DNA of 64,000 nucleotides from NCBI RefSeq assembly GCF_002257645.1, contig NZ_NQMO01000003.1, forward strand, positions 682,001 through 746,000, written 5' to 3'. This stretch comes from Paenibacillus sp. XY044. Lineage in GTDB: Bacteria; Bacillota; Bacilli; Paenibacillales; Paenibacillaceae. Of this stretch, positions 33,552 through 42,068 are shown in pieces. Made by a program: the position numbers and the translations under genes. Positions within the stretch are counted from its first letter, which is position 1. Each line of letters opens with the position of its first letter. The notes under the pieces were generated by a model. That model was not told the DNA's origin, did not search any database, and worked only from the letters and a program-made list of their open reading frames with translations.

Positions 33552-34574
33552 TTAAGTTGAACTGCGTACGACCAATCGGGTAGGTAAAATAACTTTCTTA
33601 GGCAATAGATGGTTTCCATTGATCCGGTCTATTAAGTGATCGACAGCGACCATGCCAATTTCTTTGGTGGGCACCTCGATCGTGGATAGTGGAGGATTGG
33701 AATACTTGGATACCTCGATATTGGACAGTCCTATAACAGCCACTTCATTAGGAACGGAAATCCCGTTGTTATACAATCCGTTGAGCGCGGCCATGGCCAT
33801 TAAATCACTGCCGACGAAAAACGCGGTGGGGTAATTTTTGGTTTTGCATAAATGATGAATTTGATCGATGCATACCGTTTCATCCCACATGCAATCGATG
33901 ACCCAATCGGGATTCACAGTCAATCCGGCGGCATGCATGGTGGCATAATAGCCTCGATATCGGCGGCTGTCTTTCAGGTTGCACGTTAATCCGCTTCCTC
34001 CGATATACCCAATATGAGTATGGCCCCTTTCAATGAGGTGGTTTACGGCCATCGTAGCAACATGGTAATGATCATAGCCCACATTATCGATATCCTCGCG
34101 TTCCGTATCAATCCCCACGATAAAGGGTACCTGTTTGCGTATGTACTCGTAGGTTTCGTTGTTCAAGGATTCCATAAGAATCAGACCGGTAACCGGTTCA
34201 CTGAAAGTGCTAAATAAAATTTTGCTGTCATCCAATTCAATTCCGGTCCGGATAAAAGCAACGTTATACCCTGCACTAAGCAATCGCTCTTCTACGCCGG
34301 ATAAGATCGACATGAAATAAGGGTCGTTGTATTTATCTTTTGTAACGCTTAATATACACCCGATTTTTGCAGGCGATTTGTTTTCCGAGTGGTCTTTCGC
34401 AGGCACTTTTCGCTTGGGGCTTGAACTGATTTTATAGTTAAGCTGTGTAACGGCTTGCCATACTCTTTCCCGGGTTTCGTCCGTGATTTTATATTTCGTA
34501 TCATTGTTTAAAACTCTGGATACGGTGGCAGTAGATACATTGGCTAATTTAGCAACATCCCGAATCGTACTCAT
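33552..34574 (-). CDS. LacI-family regulator of the DUF4832 locus
   Basis: 340 aa. HTH and hinge TIRDVAKLANVSTATVSRVLN (about residues 3-23) and an effector-binding domain ending SNIEVSKYSNPPLSTIEVP...DRINGN. Start ATG 34574 has AAGGAG 12 nt upstream. Divergent from the DUF4832/acyltransferase/importer operon, with repeat arrays in the shared spacer. Confidence 0.93.
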   Translation of the reverse strand: MSTIRDVAKLANVSTATVSRVLNNDTKYKITDETRERVWQAVTQLNYKISSSPKRKVPAKDHSENKSPAKIGCILSVTKDKYNDPYFMSILSGVEERLLSAGYNVAFIRTGIELDDSKILFSTFSEPVTGLILMESLNNETYEYIRKQVPFIVGIDTEREDIDNVGYDHYHVATMAVNHLIERGHTHIGYIGGSGLTCNLKDSRRYRGYYATMHAAGLTVNPDWVIDCMWDETVCIDQIHHLCKTKNYPTAFFVGSDLMAMAALNGLYNNGISVPNEVAVIGLSNIEVSKYSNPPLSTIEVPTKEIGMVAVDHLIDRINGNHLLPKKVILPTRLVVRSST

Positions 34575-34680
34575 GATTAACACATTCTCCTTTTAAGTTG
34601 CAAATGATCACCATTAAGAGTTTATAGGAATGTTACATGGTAAACAATGATCGACTTAAAATTACTCGTCTTTCGATCTT

Positions 34681-34734
34681 GTTTCGTTACTTCGTTGCGT
34701 TAATTTGTTTCGTTAAAATGTTACGTTGTTACGG
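34681..34734 (+). repeat. GTTNCGT heptamer array, 13-bp period
   Basis: GTTTCGT (34681), GTTGCGT (34694), GTTTCGT (34707) and GTTACGT (34720) are spaced exactly 13 bp; a fifth, GTTACGG, starts at 34728. The spacers are T/A-rich (TACTTC, TAATTT, TAAAAT). The reverse complement reads ACGNAAC, the unit of the second array downstream. Confidence 0.85.
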
Positions 34735-34822
34735 ATAATGATTATATTCGGTTAAGATCAATCATAACACGATTCTAACGTGCTTTGTAAATAGAATTTT
34801 TGTAATATTTTTAAAATTATTA

Positions 34823-34850
34823 TTGCAAGAATACATGCGGATGATATAAC
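34823..34850 (+). promoter_or_regulatory. Promoter of the DUF4832 operon
   Basis: TTGCAA (34823-34828), 16 bp, TATAAC (34845-34850) with TG two bases upstream (extended -10). About 95 nt before ATG 34947. Confidence 0.7.
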
Positions 34851-34878
34851 ATAAAATCACTAAACAAAATGATGTATC

Positions 34879-34911
34879 ACGAAAAATTAACGTAACAATT
34901 ACGTAACAAAT
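34879..34911 (+). repeat. ACGNAAC heptamer array, 11-bp period
   Basis: ACGAAAAATTA (34879-34889), ACGTAACAATT (34890-34900) and ACGTAACAAAT (34901-34911) follow head to tail, one helical turn apart, just downstream of the expected transcription start. TTACGTAA (34899-34906) forms an 8-bp palindrome with a central CG, as LacI-family operators often have. Confidence 0.8.
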
Positions 34912-34946
34912 TCCTTGATTCGTACATAGCAGGGAGCTGAAAAGAC

Positions 34947-36296
34947 ATGAACAAAGCAGTAACGGTTTACCCCATTATTATCGATGACTTGATAAGCAAC
35001 CCAGGCATTGGTTTTACAGCAGCACCAGGATTAATGGAGAACCCGGACAGTATTTGCGACAATCGAGGGGAAGAACAGTCGAAATATAAGTTCACGGAAA
35101 ACAGCAGAACCTGCAATCATCCTGACAGCAAAGTGTATTTCTGCAGCGTTCGTTGGCGGGACATGGAAACGGTTCAAGGGGAATACAACTGGGAGGTGCT
35201 GGAGGAGAAGCTGGAATACGCAAAATCGATAGGCTGTACGGCCGTGGTTCGCTGTTCTCCATACGCGTTAAGCGAAGATGACGATATACCGGCATGGTTC
35301 AGGGCGGAATATCCGGAAGAGCCCGAATTTCCCTTCTGGAGGGTAGACCCGCATGCAACGCCATATGTGCAGTATTGGTCCGAATTTATCAAGGCATTCG
35401 CCGCACGTTTTGACGGACACCCGGTCATAAGTTCGGTGGATTTGACGATTGTAGGGGCTTGGGGGGAAGGCGGAGGGACCGAATTTTTACAGCCGGAGGC
35501 CATCAAGCAAATTACGGATACCTATCTGGATGGATTTAAGTTAACACCGCTTCAGGCACTCCTGCATGACTCGCAGTCGATCAAGATGATCACAGACCGC
35601 AAAGCCAAAGTAGGCTTTCGTGTCGATTGCTTGGGAGATATGGGAGGTTTTCATGGTGAAGCCTGGTCGCATATGACGGATTTCTATCCCCAGAATATCC
35701 AGAATTTGAAAATGGGCGATGCATGGGAGAAGGCTCCGGTTCTTTTTGAAGCATGCTGGCACATGAATGACTGGTATCTGCAGGGCTGGGATATCGATTA
35801 TATCATTCAAGAAACGCTGAAGTGGCATATTACTTCATTTAACAACAAGGGAACGACGGTTCCGGAACCGTGGAAAGAGAATGTAAAGGCGTGGCTGAAC
35901 AAGATGGGATACCGCTTTGAATTACGGAAATTCACGTTTGACTCCGAAGTGAAGGCAGGTGGCGTACTGGACATTCGTGCTTTATGGGCCAATGTGGGGG
36001 TGGCTCCGATCTATAATCATTATCCGCTTGTCGTGAGACTCATTGGCCGTGATCAATCGTATACGCTGCAGAGCAGAGAAGATATAAGGGAATGGCTGCC
36101 GGACGAAGATATTGCCTGGGAAGAAAGCATCGCTCTGCCACAAGGAATGACCGAAGGGGAATATCGTTTGGAGATTGGCATCGAAACCGGCGTCAAAGAA
36201 ATCGGAAATATCCAGCTGGCGATCAAGGGATTTTCGCAAGGCTATTACCCGATGGGTAAGATTTTAGTTGAACGGGGGAAAGAAGGAAATGGATAG
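34947..36296 (+). CDS. Cytoplasmic DUF4832-type protein (putative glycoside hydrolase)
   Basis: 449 aa, no signal peptide. Same core as the secreted protein at 31434: NPGIGFTAAPG, VYFCSVRWRDMETVQGEYNWEVLEEKL, VDLTIVGAWGEGGG (Glu near residue 174 is a candidate catalytic acid), FEACWHM and a C-terminal beta-sandwich from MGYRFELRKF. It lacks the N-terminal CBM-like domain, so it would act inside the cell on imported oligomers. First gene of the operon; it overlaps the next by 8 nt. Substrate and activity are unknown. Confidence 0.82.
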   Translation: MNKAVTVYPIIIDDLISNPGIGFTAAPGLMENPDSICDNRGEEQSKYKFTENSRTCNHPDSKVYFCSVRWRDMETVQGEYNWEVLEEKLEYAKSIGCTAVVRCSPYALSEDDDIPAWFRAEYPEEPEFPFWRVDPHATPYVQYWSEFIKAFAARFDGHPVISSVDLTIVGAWGEGGGTEFLQPEAIKQITDTYLDGFKLTPLQALLHDSQSIKMITDRKAKVGFRVDCLGDMGGFHGEAWSHMTDFYPQNIQNLKMGDAWEKAPVLFEACWHMNDWYLQGWDIDYIIQETLKWHITSFNNKGTTVPEPWKENVKAWLNKMGYRFELRKFTFDSEVKAGGVLDIRALWANVGVAPIYNHYPLVVRLIGRDQSYTLQSREDIREWLPDEDIAWEESIALPQGMTEGEYRLEIGIETGVKEIGNIQLAIKGFSQGYYPMGKILVERGKEGNG

Positions 36297-37596
36297 GCGC
36301 TTGAACTTTGACGAATGTACAGCCATGTGCAATTTTGATTACCTGCCAGAAGGATTAGAAGCTAAATATAATCTCTATCATCCGAATAACAAGCCCCATC
36401 TCATTCCACGCGATTTCCTGACCGAACTCTTTGAGCGGTATCAAACTCCCGAACATACCCGGCAGCGGCTCGTACATGGGATTGAGGAAATAGAAACAAA
36501 CAACGTATTGTTTCACTTCACCAAATTTTTAGTGGATGATATGTGCTCAGCGCGCCATCGCTGCGACGAGACTCACTATACCAATATGACTCCGAGATGC
36601 ATGAACCAACACGGGGATTTATATTCATTTCTATTGCTGTTAGCCTGTGTTGTCCCTTCCATGGAAATGCTGCAGAACCGTTCCGTCCCCCAAGTGTACT
36701 ATGAGCATATTCCTCACCAGTCCTTGAAGCTGCAAATGGAAAAATTGGTGCTGTACGGCGATGCCGAAGTCCATGATTTCCCTTGGGTGATGAATTTTTA
36801 TACTTGCTCCATCTTTTTGTTAGACCGGTTTTATTTTATTCCATACCGGTTTGGGGATTCATTCACCATGTTCCGTCATGAGAACACGCAAGAGGTTATT
36901 GCCCTCCGGCACGCGGGCGAGGAATTTCGCATCGATGGACAACGAAATGGAATCAATGATGTTTATGACCCGCTAGGATGCTTCGTTTCCGAATGGATCG
37001 AGAGTGACGACCTTATCGTGGCTAACCGGATCAATCCCATGGGATTCGTCGAAAGAGAAACGACGACGATCTTGAAGAAGGAATGGAAACCGGCACTTCA
37101 GGAAGGGGACCTGCTTTTAGCCCTCCATATCCCATCCGGGCCTGGATATACACCGGCCAGGCTGAAGAACTCAATGTCCTTAGCCATTGAATTCTATGGC
37201 AAATATTTTCCGGAATTAGCCATCAAGGGCTTCTGGAGCGCAAGCTGGCTTTATGATACCCGGTTATCGCTCGTGCTCGACACCGAAACAAGCAATATCG
37301 TGCGCGTTCAACGACAATTTTATAATTATCCGACCCTGGAAGGAGACAGGATGCTGCGATATGAAGTCTTCGGAGACAAGGATAGCGGCCCTGTCCGTAA
37401 TACCGGTGAATTTACAACCTCCCTTCAAAGAGCAGCCGCAGCGTATATGCAGACGGGAGCGCGTTTTAACACATTAAGCATGATTGTATTGAAGGAAGAT
37501 GTCGAACGGATTGGCAGCAGGCCTTATATAACCGACGCGGATATGGAGCAATTCCACAGGAACGTTGACAGCCATTTAAGGGAGGTAAGCGGATGA
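36289..37596 (+). CDS. NAT_N/GNAT_C-type acyltransferase
   Basis: 435 aa cytosolic protein. The C-terminal half has the pattern I recall for the GNAT-like C-terminal family: LLALHIPSGPGYTPARLKNS, SLAIEFYGKYFPE, FWSASWLYDTRL and a SNIVRVQRQF segment (about residues 275-350). The N-terminal half (FVLLDRFYF-like strand, VVPSMEML, HIPHQSL) matches the partner NAT_N domain. The family is predicted to transfer an acyl group and is largely uncharacterised. The ATG (36289) lies within the end of the preceding gene (8-nt overlap), and the next gene overlaps by 4 nt, so three proteins are made together. Confidence 0.75.
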   Translation: MDRRLNFDECTAMCNFDYLPEGLEAKYNLYHPNNKPHLIPRDFLTELFERYQTPEHTRQRLVHGIEEIETNNVLFHFTKFLVDDMCSARHRCDETHYTNMTPRCMNQHGDLYSFLLLLACVVPSMEMLQNRSVPQVYYEHIPHQSLKLQMEKLVLYGDAEVHDFPWVMNFYTCSIFLLDRFYFIPYRFGDSFTMFRHENTQEVIALRHAGEEFRIDGQRNGINDVYDPLGCFVSEWIESDDLIVANRINPMGFVERETTTILKKEWKPALQEGDLLLALHIPSGPGYTPARLKNSMSLAIEFYGKYFPELAIKGFWSASWLYDTRLSLVLDTETSNIVRVQRQFYNYPTLEGDRMLRYEVFGDKDSGPVRNTGEFTTSLQRAAAAYMQTGARFNTLSMIVLKEDVERIGSRPYITDADMEQFHRNVDSHLREVSG

Positions 37597-38681
37597 GCCA
37601 ATATTCGCTTGAAACCTACGAGAAGTATAAAACGATCAAAATCCGGCCTTTGCCCTCATCCCAAATGGATCATGTTTCAGACCATGGGTTGTTCGAATAT
37701 GTTGCCTTTTCATGGAAAGAACTTGAGCCGGTCCGAGGAGAATACAGGCTCGAAGGTATCACAGAAGCGCTACACACAGTCCCAAATCCTATTCTTGTCT
37801 TGACACCAGACTTGCCCCTCTGGGTTCAGGACTACGCTGACGAATGTTTCGCCGCTTTGATCAGAAAAATCGGAAGTTACCTCAACTCGGACAGATGCCT
37901 TGCAGGCGTTGCCATTTCGACGTTGGCGGACAGCAAGGAAGAATGGAACGCCTATATTGAATCGTTCGAAACACATACGCTTCTTGTTGATCTGCAGAAC
38001 GATAGACTGATACAGCATTTAAGAGAAAGCAGCCGCGGATTCGGCCTGCTGGTGAAGTGCAGTGAGGAGAATTGGCTCGAATGCTGCGAGGCTTTGGCCA
38101 GAAATCATGTTCAGAAGGTATGGAAGCGATATCCTGTTATCATCCATGTGACCGATGACGTTTGTGGTCCTCATACTAGAAACGAAGCGTACCGCTGGCA
38201 TGCTTGTCTTTCAAATGTGGATATGGGGCTTGGATATCACCTTGCTTTACGCAGACTCACTTATCCGGAAAGTGTATCCAGCCGCGGGAGCTTGCCGCTG
38301 AGGTTCTGGTTCGTCAACACGGGCACTTCGAGAATTTACCGCAAATTCCGGTTATGGGTTCAGCTAAAGCAAGGGAAGGTTTCCTATGAGCTTCCGCTGC
38401 TAGCGGCAACGGATTCCTGGCTAACCGGGGACCTTGTCCATAACGAAATTATACCGCTGCAGGACATGCCCCCAGGAGAATATACGCTAAGTCTGGGACT
38501 CTTTTTCGAAGATCGTTCTTATATCCCGCTGAATATACGGAATCCACAACAAGATGGGTATTATGAGGCAGGAACGATTCAGGTCGAAACAACCCATGAA
38601 GATCCGCTAATGAATATATGGGATACGTATGATCCGGAAGGATATTATCCATTGGAAGACCCGAAGCTTCCGGAAGCATAA
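37593..38681 (+). CDS. Shortened DUF4832-like protein, candidate degenerate paralogue
   Basis: 362 aa, cytosolic. The start AFSWKELEPVRGEYRLEGI and the C-terminal sandwich (YHLALRRLTYP, RFWFVNTGTSRIYRKF) match the two DUF4832-type proteins nearby. The central segment is shorter: where they have the G-x-W-(G/A)-E motif, this one reads GVAISTLADSKEEW. The predicted catalytic residue is thus not conserved, suggesting a non-catalytic partner or a different activity. Start ATG overlaps the acyltransferase stop as ATGA. Confidence 0.7.
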   Translation: MSQYSLETYEKYKTIKIRPLPSSQMDHVSDHGLFEYVAFSWKELEPVRGEYRLEGITEALHTVPNPILVLTPDLPLWVQDYADECFAALIRKIGSYLNSDRCLAGVAISTLADSKEEWNAYIESFETHTLLVDLQNDRLIQHLRESSRGFGLLVKCSEENWLECCEALARNHVQKVWKRYPVIIHVTDDVCGPHTRNEAYRWHACLSNVDMGLGYHLALRRLTYPESVSSRGSLPLRFWFVNTGTSRIYRKFRLWVQLKQGKVSYELPLLAATDSWLTGDLVHNEIIPLQDMPPGEYTLSLGLFFEDRSYIPLNIRNPQQDGYYEAGTIQVETTHEDPLMNIWDTYDPEGYYPLEDPKLPEA

Positions 38682-38692
38682 TGGATCCAATT

Positions 38693-38868
38693 AGATAGAA
38701 TGAACTCAAGAAGTTCATGTTGAAGGGCTTGAATAAGCCATTACAACAGGGTTTTCAATTCGAAACTTGAGTTCAATCTATACAGATAGAATGAACTCAA
38801 GAAGTTCATGTTGAAGGGCCGAAACTTGAGTTCAATCTATACAGATAGAATGAACAAATACAAGTTCA
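38693..38868 (+). repeat. Tandem hairpin repeat upstream of the Gfo/Idh gene
   Basis: Unit A (36 nt, starts AGATAGAATGAACTCAAG) occurs at 38693-38728 and 38784-38819, with its first 13 nt again at 38844-38856. Unit B (23 nt, starts CGAAACTTGAGTTCAATC) occurs at 38761-38783 and 38820-38842. A and B are complementary over about 16 nt, so each A-B pair folds into a stem; the first pair has a 32-nt insertion. A itself holds the palindrome TGAACT-CAAGA-AGTTCA; the last copy is altered to TGAAC-N8-GTTCA next to the RBS. Confidence 0.9.
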
Positions 38869-38883
38869 CTGGAGGTTATGGAT

Positions 38884-40143
38884 TTGAAGTTAGCATTAAT
38901 CGGTGCAGGACAAAGAGGCATGATCTATTCGAGGCATGCTTACCAGAGCACGGAAATTGTCGCGGTCGTTGAACCGGATGCCAGCAGAAGAAAGGTGGCG
39001 GCGGATGAGTTTCAAATTCCTCTGGAGAAGCAATTTGAAACGGTGGATGAATTTTTTCAATTAGGTAAAATTTGCGATGCCATCATTATTTCTTCAATGG
39101 ATAGAGACCATTATGCCCAAACGATGGAAGCGCTTGACCTTGGTTATGACATTTTGCTCGAAAAACCCATTTCGCCAAGTCCCGAGGAATGTTTGAGAAT
39201 ACAGCTGAAAGCGAATGAAAAAGGCCGCAAAGTGATTGTATGTCATGTACTGAGATATACCCATTTTTTCGCGGAGATCAAGAAAATCATTGAAAGCGGC
39301 GAGCTCGGTAAAGTGATCACCATTCAGCACAACGAGAACATCGGCAATTTCCACATGGCTCATTCTTTTGTAAGGGGCAACTGGAGAAGAAGCGATTTGG
39401 CGAGTCCGATCATCATGCAGAAGTCCTGCCACGACATGGATATTCTAGCCTGGCTGGTGGACAGCGGTGCCAAACGAATTTCCTCATACGGCAGCCTCAC
39501 TTATTTTAAAGAGGAGAATGCACCGGCCGGCAGCGCTGAGCGATGCCTGGACTGCCAGGCGGCAGCGGACTGCCGATTCGATGCAAAAAAAGCTTACGTG
39601 CCTGTAAGAGGGCAATGGCCGGCTACAGTCATTTCGATGGACCAAACGGAAGAAGGATTACTGGAAGAGCTCAAGACGAGTCCTTATGGACGCTGTGTAT
39701 ATCGGATGGACAATGACGTGTGTGATCACCAAGTGACTCTGATCGAGTTTAAAAACGGAGTCACAGCCACGTTTAACTTAAGCGGGTTTACCAATAAAAT
39801 GCACCGCACGCTCAAAATCATGTGCGAGCATGGAGAAATCCGCGGGGATGATCATTCGAATATCATTGAAGTCACCAGGTTTAACTCCAATATGGCTGAG
39901 GCGAGTCAGCAAACAATCATTCGGCCGGCTGCCGTTAGCGGTGGGCATAATGGCGGAGATACAGGTCTGATGATCGACTTTTTGGAAAATTTAGAGACGA
40001 CCGATTTCAACAGCAGATCCTCCATTGACTTGTCTGTCGAAAGTCACCTGATGGCTTATGCAGCAGAAGAGGCAAGGGTTACCGGCACGATTATCGATCT
40101 GGATCATTTAAGGGAGCAGCTGCAGGACGGCGTTACGGCATAA
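38884..40143 (+). CDS. Gfo/Idh/MocA-family NAD(P)-dependent oxidoreductase
   Basis: 419 aa. N-terminal Rossmann fold (LALIGAGQRG, residues 3-12), the EKPIS loop (about 97-101; Lys is catalytic in the family) and a C-terminal alpha/beta domain. A Cys cluster CLDCQAAADC near residue 220 occurs in many long members. These enzymes oxidise sugars or sugar acids. GGAGG ends 2 nt before an ATG at 38878 but 8 nt before the in-frame TTG at 38884, so TTG is the likelier start. The repeat just upstream may control its translation or transcription. It leads the importer genes. Confidence 0.9.
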   Translation: MKLALIGAGQRGMIYSRHAYQSTEIVAVVEPDASRRKVAADEFQIPLEKQFETVDEFFQLGKICDAIIISSMDRDHYAQTMEALDLGYDILLEKPISPSPEECLRIQLKANEKGRKVIVCHVLRYTHFFAEIKKIIESGELGKVITIQHNENIGNFHMAHSFVRGNWRRSDLASPIIMQKSCHDMDILAWLVDSGAKRISSYGSLTYFKEENAPAGSAERCLDCQAAADCRFDAKKAYVPVRGQWPATVISMDQTEEGLLEELKTSPYGRCVYRMDNDVCDHQVTLIEFKNGVTATFNLSGFTNKMHRTLKIMCEHGEIRGDDHSNIIEVTRFNSNMAEASQQTIIRPAAVSGGHNGGDTGLMIDFLENLETTDFNSRSSIDLSVESHLMAYAAEEARVTGTIIDLDHLREQLQDGVTA

Positions 40144-40175
40144 TCGCTTAATCACAATGCAAAGGTAGTGATGGA

Positions 40176-41102
40176 ATGAATTCAGTTGGTAAGGGGTTTC
40201 TATATGAAATAAAGAAGAACAGAATCTTGTATCTCATGTGCGTGCCTGCCCTGATTATTCTGATCATGTTCTCCTATATTCCTTTTGCCGGAATATGGAT
40301 GGCATTTACCGATTTCAATGTGGTTGATGGAATCTTTGGCAGTAAATTTGTGGGGCTGGACAATTTTAAATACTTTTTTTCCGCTAACAGCATGGGATGG
40401 AAGGTTACTTATAACACGCTTTATATTAACTTTTTCGGTCTCATATTAGGCATTATCGTCCCGGTAAGCATCGCCATTCTGATTAATGAAATCCGGCATA
40501 AAACCTACAAAAAGATCGCTCAAAGCATGATGTTTTTCCCTTATTTCATTTCATGGGTCGTCGTTGGAGCGATCCTGTACGGAATCTTCTCCACGGATGT
40601 GGGCGTCGCCAATCAAATCCTGAAGTTTTTTGGAGCAGAACCGATCAGTTGGTACTCGGAGCCGAAGTATTGGAAATGGATCATTATCCTGGCTAATGTC
40701 TGGAAATGGAGCGGGTATAGTTCCATTATCTACATAGCGGCAATGGCGAACTTTGACGGCAGCTTATATGAAGCGGCTAAAGTCGACGGAGCCAACAAAT
40801 TGCAGCGCATTCTTTACTTAACCGTGCCTATGCTGAAACCGACAATTATCGTCTTAAGCCTGCTGAGCATCGGACGGATCTTCTATGGCGATTTTGGCAT
40901 GATTTACGGTATTGTCGGCAACAACCCGGTCTTGATTGACGAGGTAACGGTCATCGATACCTATGTTTATCAATCCATGCGTACGCTGGGCTTTTCATAC
41001 GCTACGGCAATCGGACTATTCCAGTCCTTGATGGGACTGATTCTGATTACGGCTGCAAATAAGTCTGCTAAGAAAATAAACGACGGAGAGGGTCTATTTT
41101 AA
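40176..41102 (+). CDS. CUT1 sugar ABC transporter permease, LplB type
   Basis: 308 aa. About six membrane segments and the EAA loop SLYEAAKVDGANKLQRILYLTVP near residue 195-220; C-terminus ANKSAKKINDGEGLF resembles the LplB group. Forms the channel with the 41102 permease, whose ATG overlaps its TAA stop by one base. No ATPase gene is present in the operon. Confidence 0.93.
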   Translation: MNSVGKGFLYEIKKNRILYLMCVPALIILIMFSYIPFAGIWMAFTDFNVVDGIFGSKFVGLDNFKYFFSANSMGWKVTYNTLYINFFGLILGIIVPVSIAILINEIRHKTYKKIAQSMMFFPYFISWVVVGAILYGIFSTDVGVANQILKFFGAEPISWYSEPKYWKWIIILANVWKWSGYSSIIYIAAMANFDGSLYEAAKVDGANKLQRILYLTVPMLKPTIIVLSLLSIGRIFYGDFGMIYGIVGNNPVLIDEVTVIDTYVYQSMRTLGFSYATAIGLFQSLMGLILITAANKSAKKINDGEGLF

Positions 41103-41998
41103 TGATAGAAAAGAATAGATTGCTTGGCGATAAATTTGTGGTAGGCATGGCTTATGGTTTCATCGGCTTATTTGCCCTTATATGTCTGTATCCTCTTATT
41201 TTAACCTTAAGCGTATCCTTTTCCTCAGAACAGGCCATTGCTAAAAACGGGTATGCGATCCTCCCTATGAGTCCCAGCTTCGATACCTATAAATATATCT
41301 TTGTGAACAGTGGCATGAAAATATTGAAATCCTATGGCGTGACCATTTTCGTAACCGTTGTGGGTACGGCAGGCGCTCTGCTGATTACAAGCATGATTGC
41401 ATTTTCTCTATCCATAAAAAAGCTGAGATACCGTAACGTACTCGCCTTTATCAGCAATTTTACGATTATTTTCTCGGCCGGTTTAATTCCGTGGTATATG
41501 GTCAGCGTCAATTATTATGGATTGAAAAACAGTATCCTGGCCTTAATCCTTCCTTCCATATTTAGCGTGTGGAATATGTTCCTGCTGCGAACGTATTTTG
41601 GAAGCATTTCTCCCTCTTTATATGAAGCTGCCGAGATGGATGGTGCCAATTATTTTACGATCTATGTTAAGGTAGCGCTTCCATTAAGCAAGACCGCGCT
41701 GCTTACGGTCGGTTTAATGTATGCACTACAGTATTGGAATGACTGGTGGCATGCTCTGATTTTCATTAATGAAAATGATCTGTTTCCACTGCAGTACTAC
41801 CTCTACAACATTCTGTCCAACGTAAATGCAATCAGCTCGGGACGTATTCCATCAGGTGCTTCAGGTAACATTACATTACCTGCTGAAACGGTAAAGATGG
41901 CCGTTACGATGATCACGATTGGACCGATCATTTTCCTGTTCCCTTACATTCAAAAATACTTCGTGCAGGGGATTATGACCGGCGCAGTCAAGGAATAG
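41102..41998 (+). CDS. CUT1 sugar ABC transporter permease, YtcP type
   Basis: 298 aa with about six membrane segments, EAA loop SLYEAAEMDGANYFTIYVKVALP near residue 175-200 and C-terminal YFVQGIMTGAVKE. TAATG overlap with the preceding permease indicates coupled translation. Substrate probably a product of the DUF4832-type enzymes. Confidence 0.93.
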   Translation: MIEKNRLLGDKFVVGMAYGFIGLFALICLYPLILTLSVSFSSEQAIAKNGYAILPMSPSFDTYKYIFVNSGMKILKSYGVTIFVTVVGTAGALLITSMIAFSLSIKKLRYRNVLAFISNFTIIFSAGLIPWYMVSVNYYGLKNSILALILPSIFSVWNMFLLRTYFGSISPSLYEAAEMDGANYFTIYVKVALPLSKTALLTVGLMYALQYWNDWWHALIFINENDLFPLQYYLYNILSNVNAISSGRIPSGASGNITLPAETVKMAVTMITIGPIIFLFPYIQKYFVQGIMTGAVKE

Positions 41999-42068
41999 AC
42001 ACCTGCGCGGTTACTGGCCGAAACAGGCTTTTAACATAGATTAACCATTTTGTTAGGGAGGGTCTTTC

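Larger units (their letters stand above)
34575..34946. other. AT-rich regulatory spacer between LacI gene and DUF4832 operon
   Basis: No gene. It holds two arrays of an ACGNAAC-type heptamer (34681-34734 and 34879-34911) on either side of the promoter at 34823-34850, all listed separately. The inner part around 34740-34820 is A/T-rich and may be bent or an UP-like element. Confidence 0.7.

Noticed and set aside
34681..34911. CRISPR-like short repeats
   Set aside because: Units are 7 nt with 4-6 nt spacers, far too short; they fit protein-binding sites.
38693..38868. Insertion-sequence or MITE end
   Set aside because: No target-site duplication, terminal inverted repeats of element size or transposase remnant; alternating units look like local duplication.
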